Positions 9,960-18,572 are shown, counted from the stretch's first letter. The stretch is 30,504 nt of DNA from Oscillospiraceae bacterium (GCA_017549325.1 JAFYVA010000045.1:1-30504), one strand, 5' to 3'. Numbers and translations: made by a program. Notes: generated from the letters alone by a model not told the origin.

Positions 9960-10829
9960 ATGGTACGACAATGGCGCAGCTTTCTGATCTTTCTCCCTAC
10001 GGCGGCAGTGATGGCACTGCTGCTGCTTCGCTCCGCGCAGGCCGCCGAGGCAGTGCGCTCCGGCCTGCGGCTCTGTGCCGCCTCGCTGCTTCCGGCCCTG
10101 TTCCCCTTCTTCGTGGCGGTGAGCTTCGCGGTAAACGCGGGACTGTTCCACACGCTGCGGCACGGGAGGATCCCCACCGCGGCAGCCGTGTTCTTTCTCG
10201 GTGCACTGGGCGGGTATCCTCTGGGTGGACGGACAGCGGGCGAGGCCTATCGCGCGGGACTTCTGACAAAGAAGGAGGCCGAATCCCTCCTGATGTGCTG
10301 CAACAACGCCGGCCCCGCCTTTATTCTCACGGTGGTGGGGCAGAATGTGTTTCAAAGCGCCTCCTCAGGATTGGTGCTGTGGGGCATCCACCTTGCCACA
10401 GCGCTGGCACTGTTTTTCCTTTTTCACCGCAGAAAGTGCGAAGCAGCAGTGCAGGATGTCCCGCAGCGTTCACTCGTCGGCGCGTTTCTCTCCGCCGTGA
10501 CAGGCGCGGCAGAGACGATGCTGCGCCTCAGTGCCTTCGTGGTATTCTTCTCCGTGGCCATGGCGCTCCTCGCCACGGTGTTCGGCCCCGTACCACCCCT
10601 TTTGGCAGGTGTTTTGGAGCTGACGGTTGGCGTGACCAATCTTGCAAACGATCGTCTCGGCTTTACCGCCGCTGCGGCGCTGCTGGGCTGGGGCGGCGTC
10701 GCCGTCCACGCGCAGACGGCGGCAGTGCTGTCGGACACCGACCTGTCCCTGCGCCCCTATCTGGCAGGCAAGGCGCTCCAGGGACTCCTCTCCGCCGCAC
10801 TGGCCTGGTGTGCCTATCCTTTCATCTAA
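9960..10829 (+). CDS. ylbJ: YlbJ-like sporulation membrane protein
   Basis: Polytopic membrane protein (289 residues from this start) with about eight hydrophobic segments. The nucleoside-recognition/Gate-type signature is present: SLLPALFPFFVAVSF, then FFLGALGGYPLGGRTAGEAY, then LLMCCNNAGPAFILTVVG. This matches YlbJ, a mother-cell protein needed for normal spore formation in Bacillus, but it is clearly shorter than the roughly 400-residue B. subtilis protein. I chose ATG 9960 because GAGGTGA (9948-9954) lies just upstream; the frame stays open further upstream across the yqfC start, but that part is antisense shadow. Divergent from yqfC and convergent with uvrC. A general spore-maturation-type (Gate) protein is the alternative. 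Confidence 0.72.
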   Translation: MVRQWRSFLIFLPTAAVMALLLLRSAQAAEAVRSGLRLCAASLLPALFPFFVAVSFAVNAGLFHTLRHGRIPTAAAVFFLGALGGYPLGGRTAGEAYRAGLLTKKEAESLLMCCNNAGPAFILTVVGQNVFQSASSGLVLWGIHLATALALFFLFHRRKCEAAVQDVPQRSLVGAFLSAVTGAAETMLRLSAFVVFFSVAMALLATVFGPVPPLLAGVLELTVGVTNLANDRLGFTAAAALLGWGGVAVHAQTAAVLSDTDLSLRPYLAGKALQGLLSAALAWCAYPFI

Positions 10830-10862
10830 AAAAACAAGACCTGTTCGGTTGAACAGGTCTTG
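10828..10862 (-). terminator. Intrinsic terminator after uvrC
   Basis: A 12-bp perfect stem CAAGACCTGTTC / GAACAGGTCTTG with a four-base loop (10835-10862). On the minus strand it is followed by seven T (10834-10828), a textbook terminator four bases after the uvrC stop codon. On the plus strand, after the ylbJ-like gene, the hairpin exists but the T run is poor. Confidence 0.9.
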
Positions 10863-10866
10863 CCGT

Positions 10867-12684
10867 CTATTTCTCATGCAGGTGTTTCCACAGGGTATTG
10901 GCCACCGTGGCGGGCAGCACCTGCGCCAGTTCCGCTTCCGTGGCAGCTTCAATGGCGCGGACGGTGCCAAAGTGTTTCATCAGCGCCTTCTTCCGCTCAG
11001 GCCCCAGACCTGTCACGCCGTCCAGACGGCTGCGGAAGGTACGCTTTTTCCGCTTCTGCTGTTGGAATGTCAGGGCAAATCGGTGGGTCTCCTCCTGTAT
11101 GCGGCCGATGAGGGCGAAGATGTGGGGCGACTGGGCAATGCCTAACTCCGCACCCTCTTCCGTCACCAGTGCGCGGGTGCGATGCTTGTCGTCCTTCACC
11201 ATACCCAGAGTGGGGACGGATATGCCCAGTTCCTGCTGGGCTGCCAGCACCGCGTGTACCTGACCTGCGCCGCCGTCAATGAGCAGCACATCGGGCAGGG
11301 GCGGGAACTTCTCATCCTCGGCGTGACTCAATCGCCGCAGGAGAACCTCATACATAGCGCCGTAGTCATCGCCGCCTGACGCCGTCTCCACGGCAAACTT
11401 GCGGTAATCCCGCTTTAAGGGTTTGCCATCCACAAAGACGACCATGGAGGCCACCGTGTCCTCGCCGCCCAGATGGGAGATATCGTAGCTCTCTATACGG
11501 CGGGGCAGGTCGGGAAGGAAGGCCAGCTTCTGCAAATCCGCCAGCGTACGGTTGACGCGCTCGGACTCGGTGGTGATGCGCTCCACCTCCTCGCGGGCGT
11601 TTTGCCGCGCCATGTCCACCAGATGGGAGCGCTCGCCGCGCCGGGGCACATGGAGGCGCACTTTTCGCCCCACACGCTCCGAGAGGGCCTGCTCCAGCGC
11701 CTCAAAGCCCTCGAAGTCACAGGGCAGCAAAATTTCCCGAGGCAGCGCATCGCGGCGCAGATAGTACTGGCTCAGCACCGCCGAGAGGATATCGCTCTCC
11801 TCGGTGTCGGCGGCAGTGGAGAACACCTCCACCTCGCGGCCCAGCAGGTCGCCGTCCTCAATGTGGAGCACCGCTGCGCCGCACTTGGCCGCGCCGCTGT
11901 ACACGCCCCACACATCGGTATCGGCGCAGCGGGAGGCGATCACCTGCTGCTGCTTGCTCAGCACCGTCAGAGCGCGGATGCGGTCGCGAAGAGCGGCAGC
12001 TTTTTCAAATTCCATGGCCTCCGCCGCCTGCTCCATCTCCTGCTGCAGGGTGGCCGTTACCTGCCGCAGCTTGCCGGAGAACAGGTCCACAGCCTGCTCC
12101 ATACGGCGGCGGTATTCCGCACCGCCGGGGCCGTCCGGGCGGCAAAATCCATCGCACTTGCCGATATGGAAGTTGAGGCAGGGCCGCTCCTTGCCAATAT
12201 CGCGGGGAAAGTGGCGGGAGCAGGTGGGCAGCTTCAGGGCAGCCGACACCGCCTGCAGCGCCTGCCGCGTCTCGTGCCGCCCGCCGAAGGGGCCGAAGTA
12301 AGCCGCACCGTCCTCAGCCGCCTTGCTGACGAAGGTGAAGCGGGGATATTCCTCGTTCCTGTCCATGCGGACGAAGGGGTAGCCCTTATCGTCCTTCAGC
12401 AGGATGTTGAAGCGGGGCTGATGGCGCTTGATGAGGGAGTTTTCCAAAATGAGCGCCTCGAACTCCGAGCGCACCACGATGGTATCGAACTTCTCCACCT
12501 GCGAGACCATCATGCGGGTCTTTTCATTGTGGCGCGTGCCCGGCTGGAAATACTGGCTGACGCGGTTCTTCAGTTTCTTGGCCTTTCCCACATAGATCAC
12601 AAGCCCCGTCTTGTCCATCATAAGATAGACTCCGGGCAGCAGGGGCAAGCTCTCTGCCTTTTCCAGCAGTTCCTGCCGTGTCAT
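10867..12684 (-). CDS. uvrC: Excinuclease ABC subunit C
   Basis: Dual-incision nuclease of nucleotide excision repair, recruited by UvrB at lesions. The 605 residues show, in order: an N-terminal GIY-YIG domain (LLPGVYLMM and VIYVGKAKKLKNRV); a cysteine cluster CLNFHIGKCDGFC preceded by another Cys, in the place where E. coli UvrC binds an iron-sulfur cluster; a UVR motif (AEAMEFEKAAALRDRI); the RNase H-like endonuclease domain (YDISHLGGED, LLIDGGAGQVHAV); and C-terminal helix-hairpin-helix motifs (LDGVTGLGPERKKALMKHFG). It is apart from the uvrB/uvrA operon, with its own promoter divergent from nudC. Confidence 0.97.
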   Translation of the reverse strand: MTRQELLEKAESLPLLPGVYLMMDKTGLVIYVGKAKKLKNRVSQYFQPGTRHNEKTRMMVSQVEKFDTIVVRSEFEALILENSLIKRHQPRFNILLKDDKGYPFVRMDRNEEYPRFTFVSKAAEDGAAYFGPFGGRHETRQALQAVSAALKLPTCSRHFPRDIGKERPCLNFHIGKCDGFCRPDGPGGAEYRRRMEQAVDLFSGKLRQVTATLQQEMEQAAEAMEFEKAAALRDRIRALTVLSKQQQVIASRCADTDVWGVYSGAAKCGAAVLHIEDGDLLGREVEVFSTAADTEESDILSAVLSQYYLRRDALPREILLPCDFEGFEALEQALSERVGRKVRLHVPRRGERSHLVDMARQNAREEVERITTESERVNRTLADLQKLAFLPDLPRRIESYDISHLGGEDTVASMVVFVDGKPLKRDYRKFAVETASGGDDYGAMYEVLLRRLSHAEDEKFPPLPDVLLIDGGAGQVHAVLAAQQELGISVPTLGMVKDDKHRTRALVTEEGAELGIAQSPHIFALIGRIQEETHRFALTFQQQKRKKRTFRSRLDGVTGLGPERKKALMKHFGTVRAIEAATEAELAQVLPATVANTLWKHLHEK

Positions 12685-12718
12685 CCTCCCTCATCTCCTT
12701 TTCCCGTTTCTTATGTGC

Positions 12719-12748
12719 AGTATACCACGCCTCTCATACTGCGTGCAA
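12719..12748 (-). promoter_or_regulatory. Promoter of uvrC
   Basis: On the minus strand, -35 TTGCAC (12748-12743) and -10 TATACT (12724-12719) have an 18-base spacer. The ribosome site AAAAGGAG and ATG follow about 30 bases later. The -35 lies two bases from the -35 of the divergent nudC promoter. No obvious LexA (Clostridia/Bacillus type) operator was recognised. Confidence 0.65.
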
Positions 12749-12750
12749 GG

Positions 12751-12779
12751 TTGCTTTTTGTCGCCGCGGGGGCTATAAT
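12751..12779 (+). promoter_or_regulatory. Promoter of nudC
   Basis: -35 TTGCTT (12751-12756), 17-base spacer, perfect -10 TATAAT (12774-12779). The leader is about 30 bases and contains AAGGAGG (12800-12806) eight bases before the nudC ATG. Confidence 0.78.
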
Positions 12780-12814
12780 GGAGAAAATCACCGCACTGCA
12801 AGGAGGCGTTTGCC

Positions 12815-13636
12815 ATGATTCAGGATATTGCCCCTCATCGCTTTGACCGCCGCTATGATACGCGCCCCGCCGCCGAAGGCGACATCGCCCTGTGCTACCG
12901 CAAGGGCGAAGTGCTGCTGAACGTCTGCGGCGAGGAATACGCCCTGCCCCGCTTCGGCGAGCAGATCCCCCTTTGCGAAAGCCGCCATCTCTTTGAGCTG
13001 GATGGCACAGACTGCTTCATGGTGACGGATGTACCTGCGGATGCTCCCGAGGGCTGCCGCTATGTGCCCTATATGGAACTGCGCTCTGTCCGCCCGCAGG
13101 AGGTGGCCTTCGCCGCCATTACGGGTGCCCAGCTCCACCGCTGGTACGCCACACGCGTCTACTGCGGGCGCTGCGGTGCGAAAATGGAACCCAGTTCCGT
13201 TGAGCGGGCCATGGTCTGCCCCGATTGCGGGCTCACCGAGTATCCCAAGATCTGCCCCGCCGTCATCGTGGCCGTCACCAACGGCGATAAGCTGCTGGTG
13301 ACCCGCTATGCCGACCGTCCCTTCCGCGGCTGGGCACTGATCGCAGGATTCGTGGAGATCGGCGAAACGCTGGAGGACACCGTCCGCCGCGAGGTGATGG
13401 AGGAAGTGGGGCTGAAGGTGAAGAACCTGCGCTACTATAAAAATCAGCCCTGGTCCTTCACAGACACGCTGCTGTGCGGCTTCTACTGCGAACTGGACGG
13501 CGACGACGCGGTCACGCTGGATACCGCAGAGCTGAAGGAGGCCCACTGGCTCTCCCGCCACGAGATCCCGCCCCGCAAGAACGAGGCCAGCCTCACCGCC
13601 GAGATGATGGAGATGTTCCGAACAAAACAGGTATAA
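12815..13636 (+). CDS. nudC: NADH pyrophosphatase / NAD-cap hydrolase NudC
   Basis: Nudix hydrolase that cleaves NADH/NAD to NMN(H) and AMP and, in studied homologues, removes NAD caps from RNA. The 273 residues contain an N-terminal domain, a zinc ribbon with Cys117, Cys120, Cys135 and Cys138, and a complete Nudix box at 178-200 (GFVEIGETLEDTVRREVMEE, metal-binding Glu in RREVMEEVG). The NudC-specific SQPWPFPxS array downstream is present but diverged here as NQPWSFTDT (210-218). Monocistronic between its own promoter and the terminator at 13639-13678, and divergent from uvrC. Confidence 0.92.
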   Translation: MIQDIAPHRFDRRYDTRPAAEGDIALCYRKGEVLLNVCGEEYALPRFGEQIPLCESRHLFELDGTDCFMVTDVPADAPEGCRYVPYMELRSVRPQEVAFAAITGAQLHRWYATRVYCGRCGAKMEPSSVERAMVCPDCGLTEYPKICPAVIVAVTNGDKLLVTRYADRPFRGWALIAGFVEIGETLEDTVRREVMEEVGLKVKNLRYYKNQPWSFTDTLLCGFYCELDGDDAVTLDTAELKEAHWLSRHEIPPRKNEASLTAEMMEMFRTKQV

Positions 13637-13637
13637 G

Positions 13638-13679
13638 AAAAACGGGTCTGCCGAGGAAGCAGACCCGTTTTCGTTTTTA
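13638..13679 (+). terminator. Bidirectional terminator between nudC and the TRIC-family gene
   Basis: Perfect 13-bp stem AAAACGGGTCTGC (13639-13651) / GCAGACCCGTTTT (13659-13671) with a seven-base loop, followed on the plus strand by CGTTTTT and on the minus strand by a T run (A run 13638-13642). It serves both convergent genes. The TAA of the minus-strand gene (13677-13679) overlaps the distal T run. Confidence 0.9.
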
Positions 13680-14324
13680 TTTTGTATCCTCTTCCACATT
13701 CCGCGCCTTGGGCAGATCCCAGCGGAAATGGGCGGCGCACAGACGCAGTACGAACACCACCGCAAAACCCACGATATAGCCCCAGCCGATATCGGCCAGA
13801 CGCACGCAGATGCAGCAGGCAACGGCACCGGCCGCCGCAGCGAGGGCGTAGATATGCTTGATGAAGATATAGGGTACGTCCCCTGCCAGCACATCGCGGA
13901 TCACGCCGCCGCCCACACCCGTCAGCACGCCCAGAAAGACGCACAGGAGCATATTCTCCCCATGGCCGGCCGACACGGTCACACCCACGCCCACCACGGT
14001 GAAGATGCCAAGACCCACCGAATCGCTGAGGAGCAGCAGCAGATCAAAGACGCGGTGGTTGGCAAACAGGGCGCGGCGCACAGCAGGCACAAACATCACC
14101 AGCGCCGTGGCAAGTCCCACATAGAGATACACGGGGTTGATGAACGCCGCAGGAGGCAGCGCTCCCAGCAGAATATCGCGGGTAATGCCGCCGCCGATGG
14201 CCGTCACAAGACCCAGTACGCACACGCCCAGAATATCCATATTTTTCCGTATGGCGGTGGTGGCGCCGCTGATGGCAAAGGCCACTGTGCCAAACAGCTC
14301 CAGAATAAAGGTCAGCTGCTCCAT
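13677..14324 (-). CDS. TRIC / UPF0126 family membrane protein
   Basis: Integral membrane protein of 215 residues with about seven hydrophobic segments. It has the internal duplication typical of the family: GGGITRD at 44-50 and GGGVIRD at 138-144, each in a glycine-rich helix. Homologues have been described as trimeric cation channels (TRIC) or as glycine transporters (YadS/YicG group); the sequence does not decide which, so I give no gene symbol. The start ATG follows GGGAGGA. It has its own promoter (14364-14391), converges on nudC, and is divergent from era, so nothing in the neighbourhood reveals its substrate. Confidence 0.9.
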   Translation of the reverse strand: MEQLTFILELFGTVAFAISGATTAIRKNMDILGVCVLGLVTAIGGGITRDILLGALPPAAFINPVYLYVGLATALVMFVPAVRRALFANHRVFDLLLLLSDSVGLGIFTVVGVGVTVSAGHGENMLLCVFLGVLTGVGGGVIRDVLAGDVPYIFIKHIYALAAAAGAVACCICVRLADIGWGYIVGFAVVFVLRLCAAHFRWDLPKARNVEEDTK

Positions 14325-14363
14325 GGTCTCTGTCCTCCCGATGTAAAAATAAAGTCACTTCTC

Positions 14364-14391
14364 AGTATAGGCAACGAGCAAAAAAAGTCAA
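14364..14391 (-). promoter_or_regulatory. Promoter of the TRIC-family gene
   Basis: Minus strand: -35 TTGACT (14391-14386), 16-base spacer containing a T run, -10 TATACT (14369-14364). The leader is about 30-35 bases and contains GGGAGGA before the ATG. Confidence 0.72.
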
Positions 14392-14411
14392 CTCCCCGCC
14401 GAAATTTCCCG

Positions 14412-14440
14412 TAGACATTCCCATAGAGAAGGGCTATACT
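14412..14440 (+). promoter_or_regulatory. Promoter of era-recO-mutS2
   Basis: -35 TAGACA (14412-14417), 17-base spacer, -10 TATACT (14435-14440). The leader is about 55 bases, with TGAGGAT ahead of the era ATG at 14503. The -35 is one substitution from consensus. Confidence 0.65.
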
Positions 14441-14502
14441 GTAAAATGGTGTGATATGCACACGAGAAAATTGCTCAAATGAAAGAAAGTTGAGGATCAC
14501 CT

Positions 14503-15405
14503 ATGAACAACATTACCAAAACCGCTATGATCACCGTCTGCGGCCGCCCCAATGTGGGTAAGTCCAGCCTCACCAACGCACTGGTGGGCGAGAAGATCGC
14601 CATCGTGTCCAAAAAGCCCCAGACCACCCGCAACCGCATTTATGGCGTGGTCAATCGGGACAACACCCAGTTCGTGCTGCTGGATACCCCTGGTCTGCAC
14701 AAGCCCAAGTCCCGTCTGGGTGACTATATGGTGAAGGTGGTGCGGGAGAGCCTGTCCTCCGTGGAGGCCGCCCTGCTGCTGGTGGAGCCTATCGCCCACG
14801 TGGGCGAACCCGAGCGCATCCTCCTGCAGCGCATCCGCGAGGAAAATCTCCCTGCGATTTTGTGTATCAATAAAGTGGACACCGTGGCCGACAAGTCTGC
14901 CCTGCTGGAGGTCATTGCCGCCTATAGCGCCGAGTACGACGGTTTCGACGCCATCATCCCCCTCTCCGCCCGCACGGGTGACGGTCTGGAGGAGCTCCTG
15001 CGTCAGCTGGAGAAGTACGCACAGGAGGGTCCCCAGCTCTTCCCCGACGGCATGACCACCGATCAGGCCGACGCACAGGTCTGCGCCGAGATGGTCCGCG
15101 AAAAGATGCTCCACTGCCTCGATAAGGAGATCCCCCACGGTACCGCCGTGGAGGTGACCCGCTTTACCGAGCGTGTGGACACGGGCATCATCGATCTGGA
15201 TGTGACCATCTACTGCGAGAAGAAGAGCCACAAGGGCATCATCATCGGTAAGAACGGCGAGATGATCAAGCACATCTCCACCCTTGCCCGCCGCGACATC
15301 GAGAAGTTCATGGGCACGAAGGTGTACATGGAGACCTGGGTGAAGGTGAAGGAGAACTGGCGCGACAACGCCCACTTCATCCGTTCTCAGGGTTACGAGG
15401 ACTAA
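14503..15405 (+). CDS. era: GTPase Era
   Basis: Essential GTPase that binds the 3' end of 16S rRNA during 30S assembly. The 300 residues carry all G motifs: G1 GRPNVGKS (14-21), G2 Thr pair (41-42, QTTRNRI), G3 DTPG (61-64), G4 NKVD (123-126) and G5 around PLSARTGDG. A C-terminal KH domain follows, with IIIGKNGEMIKHI and the end VKVKENWRDN. First gene of era-recO-mutS2; recO starts four bases after its stop codon. Functionally it links to ybeY, which lies 7 kb away on the other strand. Confidence 0.98.
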   Translation: MNNITKTAMITVCGRPNVGKSSLTNALVGEKIAIVSKKPQTTRNRIYGVVNRDNTQFVLLDTPGLHKPKSRLGDYMVKVVRESLSSVEAALLLVEPIAHVGEPERILLQRIREENLPAILCINKVDTVADKSALLEVIAAYSAEYDGFDAIIPLSARTGDGLEELLRQLEKYAQEGPQLFPDGMTTDQADAQVCAEMVREKMLHCLDKEIPHGTAVEVTRFTERVDTGIIDLDVTIYCEKKSHKGIIIGKNGEMIKHISTLARRDIEKFMGTKVYMETWVKVKENWRDNAHFIRSQGYED

Positions 15406-15408
15406 GGG

Positions 15409-16176
15409 ATGGACAGCGGCAAATTCGTCACTGCAGGTCTTGTCCTGCGGCAGACGGCCACAAAAGAATCGGACTATATCCTGACGGTGCTGACGGCCGA
15501 CGGTATTGTGAGCGTCATCGCCAAGGGGGCCCGCAGCCGCCGCAGCCGTTACAGCGCCGCCTGCCAGTTTCTGGCCTACAGCGAGCTGACCGTCACCCGC
15601 AAGGGGGAGTGGTGCTATCTCAACGAGGCCTCCACGCTGGAGCTCTTTGACGGTGTACGCAGCGACTTCGAGCGTCTGGCACTGGCCTCCTATTTTGCCG
15701 AACTGACCGAGTCGGTGTGCCGCGAGCAGTGGGAGGCATCGGAGATGCTGTCCCTCCTTCTCAACGCGCTGTACGCTCTCGGCACGCTGAAAAAGCCCCC
15801 GCGCCTGGTAAAGGCCGCCTTCACATGGCGCTTTCTCTCCGCCGCAGGGTTTGCCCCTCTCATCGACGGCTGCGCCGTCTGCGGCTGTGAAAGCCCCGAG
15901 CACCCCATGCTGGATGTCCACGAGGGCATCATCCGCTGCGGCGACTGCCCCGCCACGACCGGGTTGAGCATCCCGTTAAGTCAGAGCGGCTTGGCCGCAC
16001 TGCGCCACATCCTGCTCTGCCCGCCCAAGCGGCTCTACAGCTTCACCGTCCCCGACGGGGCGCTGCAGCTTCTTGACCGCGCAGGCGAAACCTTCTGCAG
16101 TGCGCAGCTGGAGCGCACCTTCCGCACACTGGACTACTATAAGGGCATCCTGCCCGCTGAGGAAATCATACCATGA
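15409..16176 (+). CDS. recO: DNA repair protein RecO
   Basis: Recombination mediator that, with RecR/RecF, loads RecA on SSB-coated DNA and anneals strands. The 255 residues begin with an OB fold (GLVLRQTATKESDYILTVLT), have a helical middle, and a C-terminal zinc-binding module with Cys155, Cys158, Cys177 and Cys180 (CAVCGC ... CGDC). The ribosome site GAGG lies in the last codons of era, and its TGA overlaps the mutS2 ATG (16173-16176), so translation of the three genes is coupled. era-recO adjacency is common in Bacillota. Confidence 0.95.
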   Translation: MDSGKFVTAGLVLRQTATKESDYILTVLTADGIVSVIAKGARSRRSRYSAACQFLAYSELTVTRKGEWCYLNEASTLELFDGVRSDFERLALASYFAELTESVCREQWEASEMLSLLLNALYALGTLKKPPRLVKAAFTWRFLSAAGFAPLIDGCAVCGCESPEHPMLDVHEGIIRCGDCPATTGLSIPLSQSGLAALRHILLCPPKRLYSFTVPDGALQLLDRAGETFCSAQLERTFRTLDYYKGILPAEEIIP

Positions 16177-18572
16177 GCCAACTGTTTGAAAAATCGATCC
16201 GCACACTGGAACTGCCCACCGTATTGGAGCAGCTCTCCGCCTGCGCCGTCTCCGAGGCGGCGCGGAACAAGTGCCGCCACGCCTTTCCCGCCACCGATAA
16301 AGATGATGTGGTGCGTCTGCTGAACGAGACAGACGCCGCCAAGGAGCGGATGCAGCTCCACGGCGCCCCCAATTTCGCCGGTGTCAAGGATGTATCCGCC
16401 GCACTGCAGCGAGCCGATCAGGGCGGTATGCTGAACACCCGCGAGCTGCTGGATATCGCCGGCGTACTGACGGCTGCCCGCCGCGTTCGTGACTACGATG
16501 CCGAGCGCAAGGGCGAGCCCACCGTCATCGACCGTCTCTTCTCCGCCATCCACACCAACCGCTATCTGGAGGATAAGATCCACGGTGCCATCCTCGACGA
16601 GGAGAGCATTGCCGACAGCGCCAGCGCCGAGCTGACCGACATTCGCCGCAAGATGCGCATCGCCGCCTCCAAGGGCCGCCAGATCCTGCAGAAGATCATC
16701 TCCTCCCCCTCCTATGCCAAGGTGCTGCAGGAAGCGCTCATCACCCAGCGCGACGGACGCTTCGTAGTGCCCGTGAAGGCGGAGTACAAGAGTTCTCTCC
16801 CCGGTCTCGTCCACGATATCTCCTCCTCCGGTGCCACCCTCTTCATCGAGCCCATGGGCGTGGTGCAGGCCAACAACGAGCTGAAGGAATTGGAGGCCCG
16901 CGAAGAAAAGGAGATCGAGCGCATTCTGATGATGCTCTCTGCCGAGGCCGCATCCTCCCGCGAGGCCATCGTCTACGACTATGATATTCTCGTCCATCTG
17001 GATGTGATCTTCGCCCGCGCCCAGCTCAGCTACAGGATGGATGCCAGCCGCCCCGAGGTGGTGCGCCGCGGCGCCATCTCCCTCAAGCGCGCCCGCCATC
17101 CCCTGCTGGATCGGGCCAAGGCCGTACCCATCACGGTGGAACTGGGCAGCGACTACGACACGCTGGTCATCACCGGCCCCAACACCGGCGGTAAGACCGT
17201 GACGCTGAAAACGCTGGGACTTTTGTGCCTGATGGCCCAGTGCGGCCTCCACATCCCCGCCGACAGCGGCTCGCAGGTGCGCGTTTTTGACCGCATTCTG
17301 GCCGATGTGGGCGACGAGCAGAGCATTGAGCAGAGCCTGTCCACCTTTTCGGCCCACATGTCCAACATCGTGGAGATCATGGACAAGACCGACGAGCATA
17401 CACTCATCCTCTTCGATGAGCTGGGTGCCGGTACCGACCCCATTGAGGGTGCGGCACTGGCCATTGCCATCATTCAGCACGCCCGTCAGCGCGGCGCCCT
17501 CATCGCCGCCACCACCCACTACGCCGAGCTGAAAACCTTCGCCATGACCACCGCAGGCGTGGAGAACGCCTCCTGCGAATTCGATGTGCAGACGCTGCGT
17601 CCCACCTACCGTCTGCTGGTGGGCATCCCCGGTAAGTCCAACGCGTTCGCCATCTCCCGCCGTCTGGGTCTGGGTGAGGAGATCATCGAATCGGCCAAGC
17701 AGCAGATGGACAGCGAGTCGGTGCGCTTTGAGGATGTGCTGACCCAGCTGGAGGAAAAGCGGCAGCGTCTGGAGAAGGCACAGAACGAGGCCAACCGCCT
17801 CTGGCGCGAACGGGAAGAGGACGCCCGCAAGGCCCGCACCTACCGCGAGCAGATGGAGCGGGCAAAGGAAAACGCCCGGTCCAAGGGCGAGGCCGAGGCG
17901 CGGCGCATCGTGCAGCAGGCACAGATGCAGACCGAGCGCATCTTCTCCGAACTGGATGAGCTGCGCAAGCAGCAGGCCAAGCAGGCCAACCATCAGGCTC
18001 TCAATGAGGCCAAGGCCGGTATCCGCCGCAGTCTGAACGAGGCACACGACGCCCTCTATGTCCGTGAAAAGGAGCAGGCCACGGAAGAGCCCTCCCGTCC
18101 CATCGCGGTAGGCGATATGGTGGAGCTCTCCGGTGTCCGTACCGCCGCCACGGTGCTGAACGTCAACTCCGACGGCTCACTCCTGCTGCAGGCAGGCAAG
18201 ATGAAGATGACCGTCAAACCCGGTCAGGTGCGACTGGTGGAGTCTGCCGAGGAGATCGAGCGGCGCAAGAAGCTCAACGCCGCCTCACAGCGCAAGCAGG
18301 CCGCCGTGCAGCTGAACCTCTCCCCCCGCGCCGCCACCGAGCTGGACATCCGCGGTCTGGAGACGCTGGAGGCCGAGAGTGTGGTGGAAAACTACCTCGA
18401 TGCCGCCGTCCGGGCGAAGCTGGGCAGCGTCACCATCATCCACGGCAAGGGCACCGGCGCACTGCGCAAATCCGTCCACGAGCTGCTGAAAAAGACCAAA
18501 ACTGTAAAATCCTTCCGTCTGGGCCATTATGGCGAAGGCGAAGCCGGTGTTACGGTTGTCGAGTTCAAATAA
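16173..18572 (+). CDS. mutS2: MutS2 endonuclease / ribosome-rescue ATPase
   Basis: MutS paralogue without the mismatch-recognition domain. Family members limit recombination or, as shown for B. subtilis, split collided ribosomes. The 799 residues comprise an N-terminal core and clamp, the ABC-type ATPase with Walker A GPNTGGKT (335-342) and Walker B LILFDELGAGTDP (411-423), a long charged coiled coil (about 500-620), a KOW-like segment (RPIAVGDMVELSGVRTAATV), and a complete Smr nuclease domain at 723-799 with ELDIRG and HGKGTG. Last gene of the era operon. No convincing terminator hairpin was seen in the 165 bases that follow. Confidence 0.97.
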   Translation: MSQLFEKSIRTLELPTVLEQLSACAVSEAARNKCRHAFPATDKDDVVRLLNETDAAKERMQLHGAPNFAGVKDVSAALQRADQGGMLNTRELLDIAGVLTAARRVRDYDAERKGEPTVIDRLFSAIHTNRYLEDKIHGAILDEESIADSASAELTDIRRKMRIAASKGRQILQKIISSPSYAKVLQEALITQRDGRFVVPVKAEYKSSLPGLVHDISSSGATLFIEPMGVVQANNELKELEAREEKEIERILMMLSAEAASSREAIVYDYDILVHLDVIFARAQLSYRMDASRPEVVRRGAISLKRARHPLLDRAKAVPITVELGSDYDTLVITGPNTGGKTVTLKTLGLLCLMAQCGLHIPADSGSQVRVFDRILADVGDEQSIEQSLSTFSAHMSNIVEIMDKTDEHTLILFDELGAGTDPIEGAALAIAIIQHARQRGALIAATTHYAELKTFAMTTAGVENASCEFDVQTLRPTYRLLVGIPGKSNAFAISRRLGLGEEIIESAKQQMDSESVRFEDVLTQLEEKRQRLEKAQNEANRLWREREEDARKARTYREQMERAKENARSKGEAEARRIVQQAQMQTERIFSELDELRKQQAKQANHQALNEAKAGIRRSLNEAHDALYVREKEQATEEPSRPIAVGDMVELSGVRTAATVLNVNSDGSLLLQAGKMKMTVKPGQVRLVESAEEIERRKKLNAASQRKQAAVQLNLSPRAATELDIRGLETLEAESVVENYLDAAVRAKLGSVTIIHGKGTGALRKSVHELLKKTKTVKSFRLGHYGEGEAGVTVVEFK

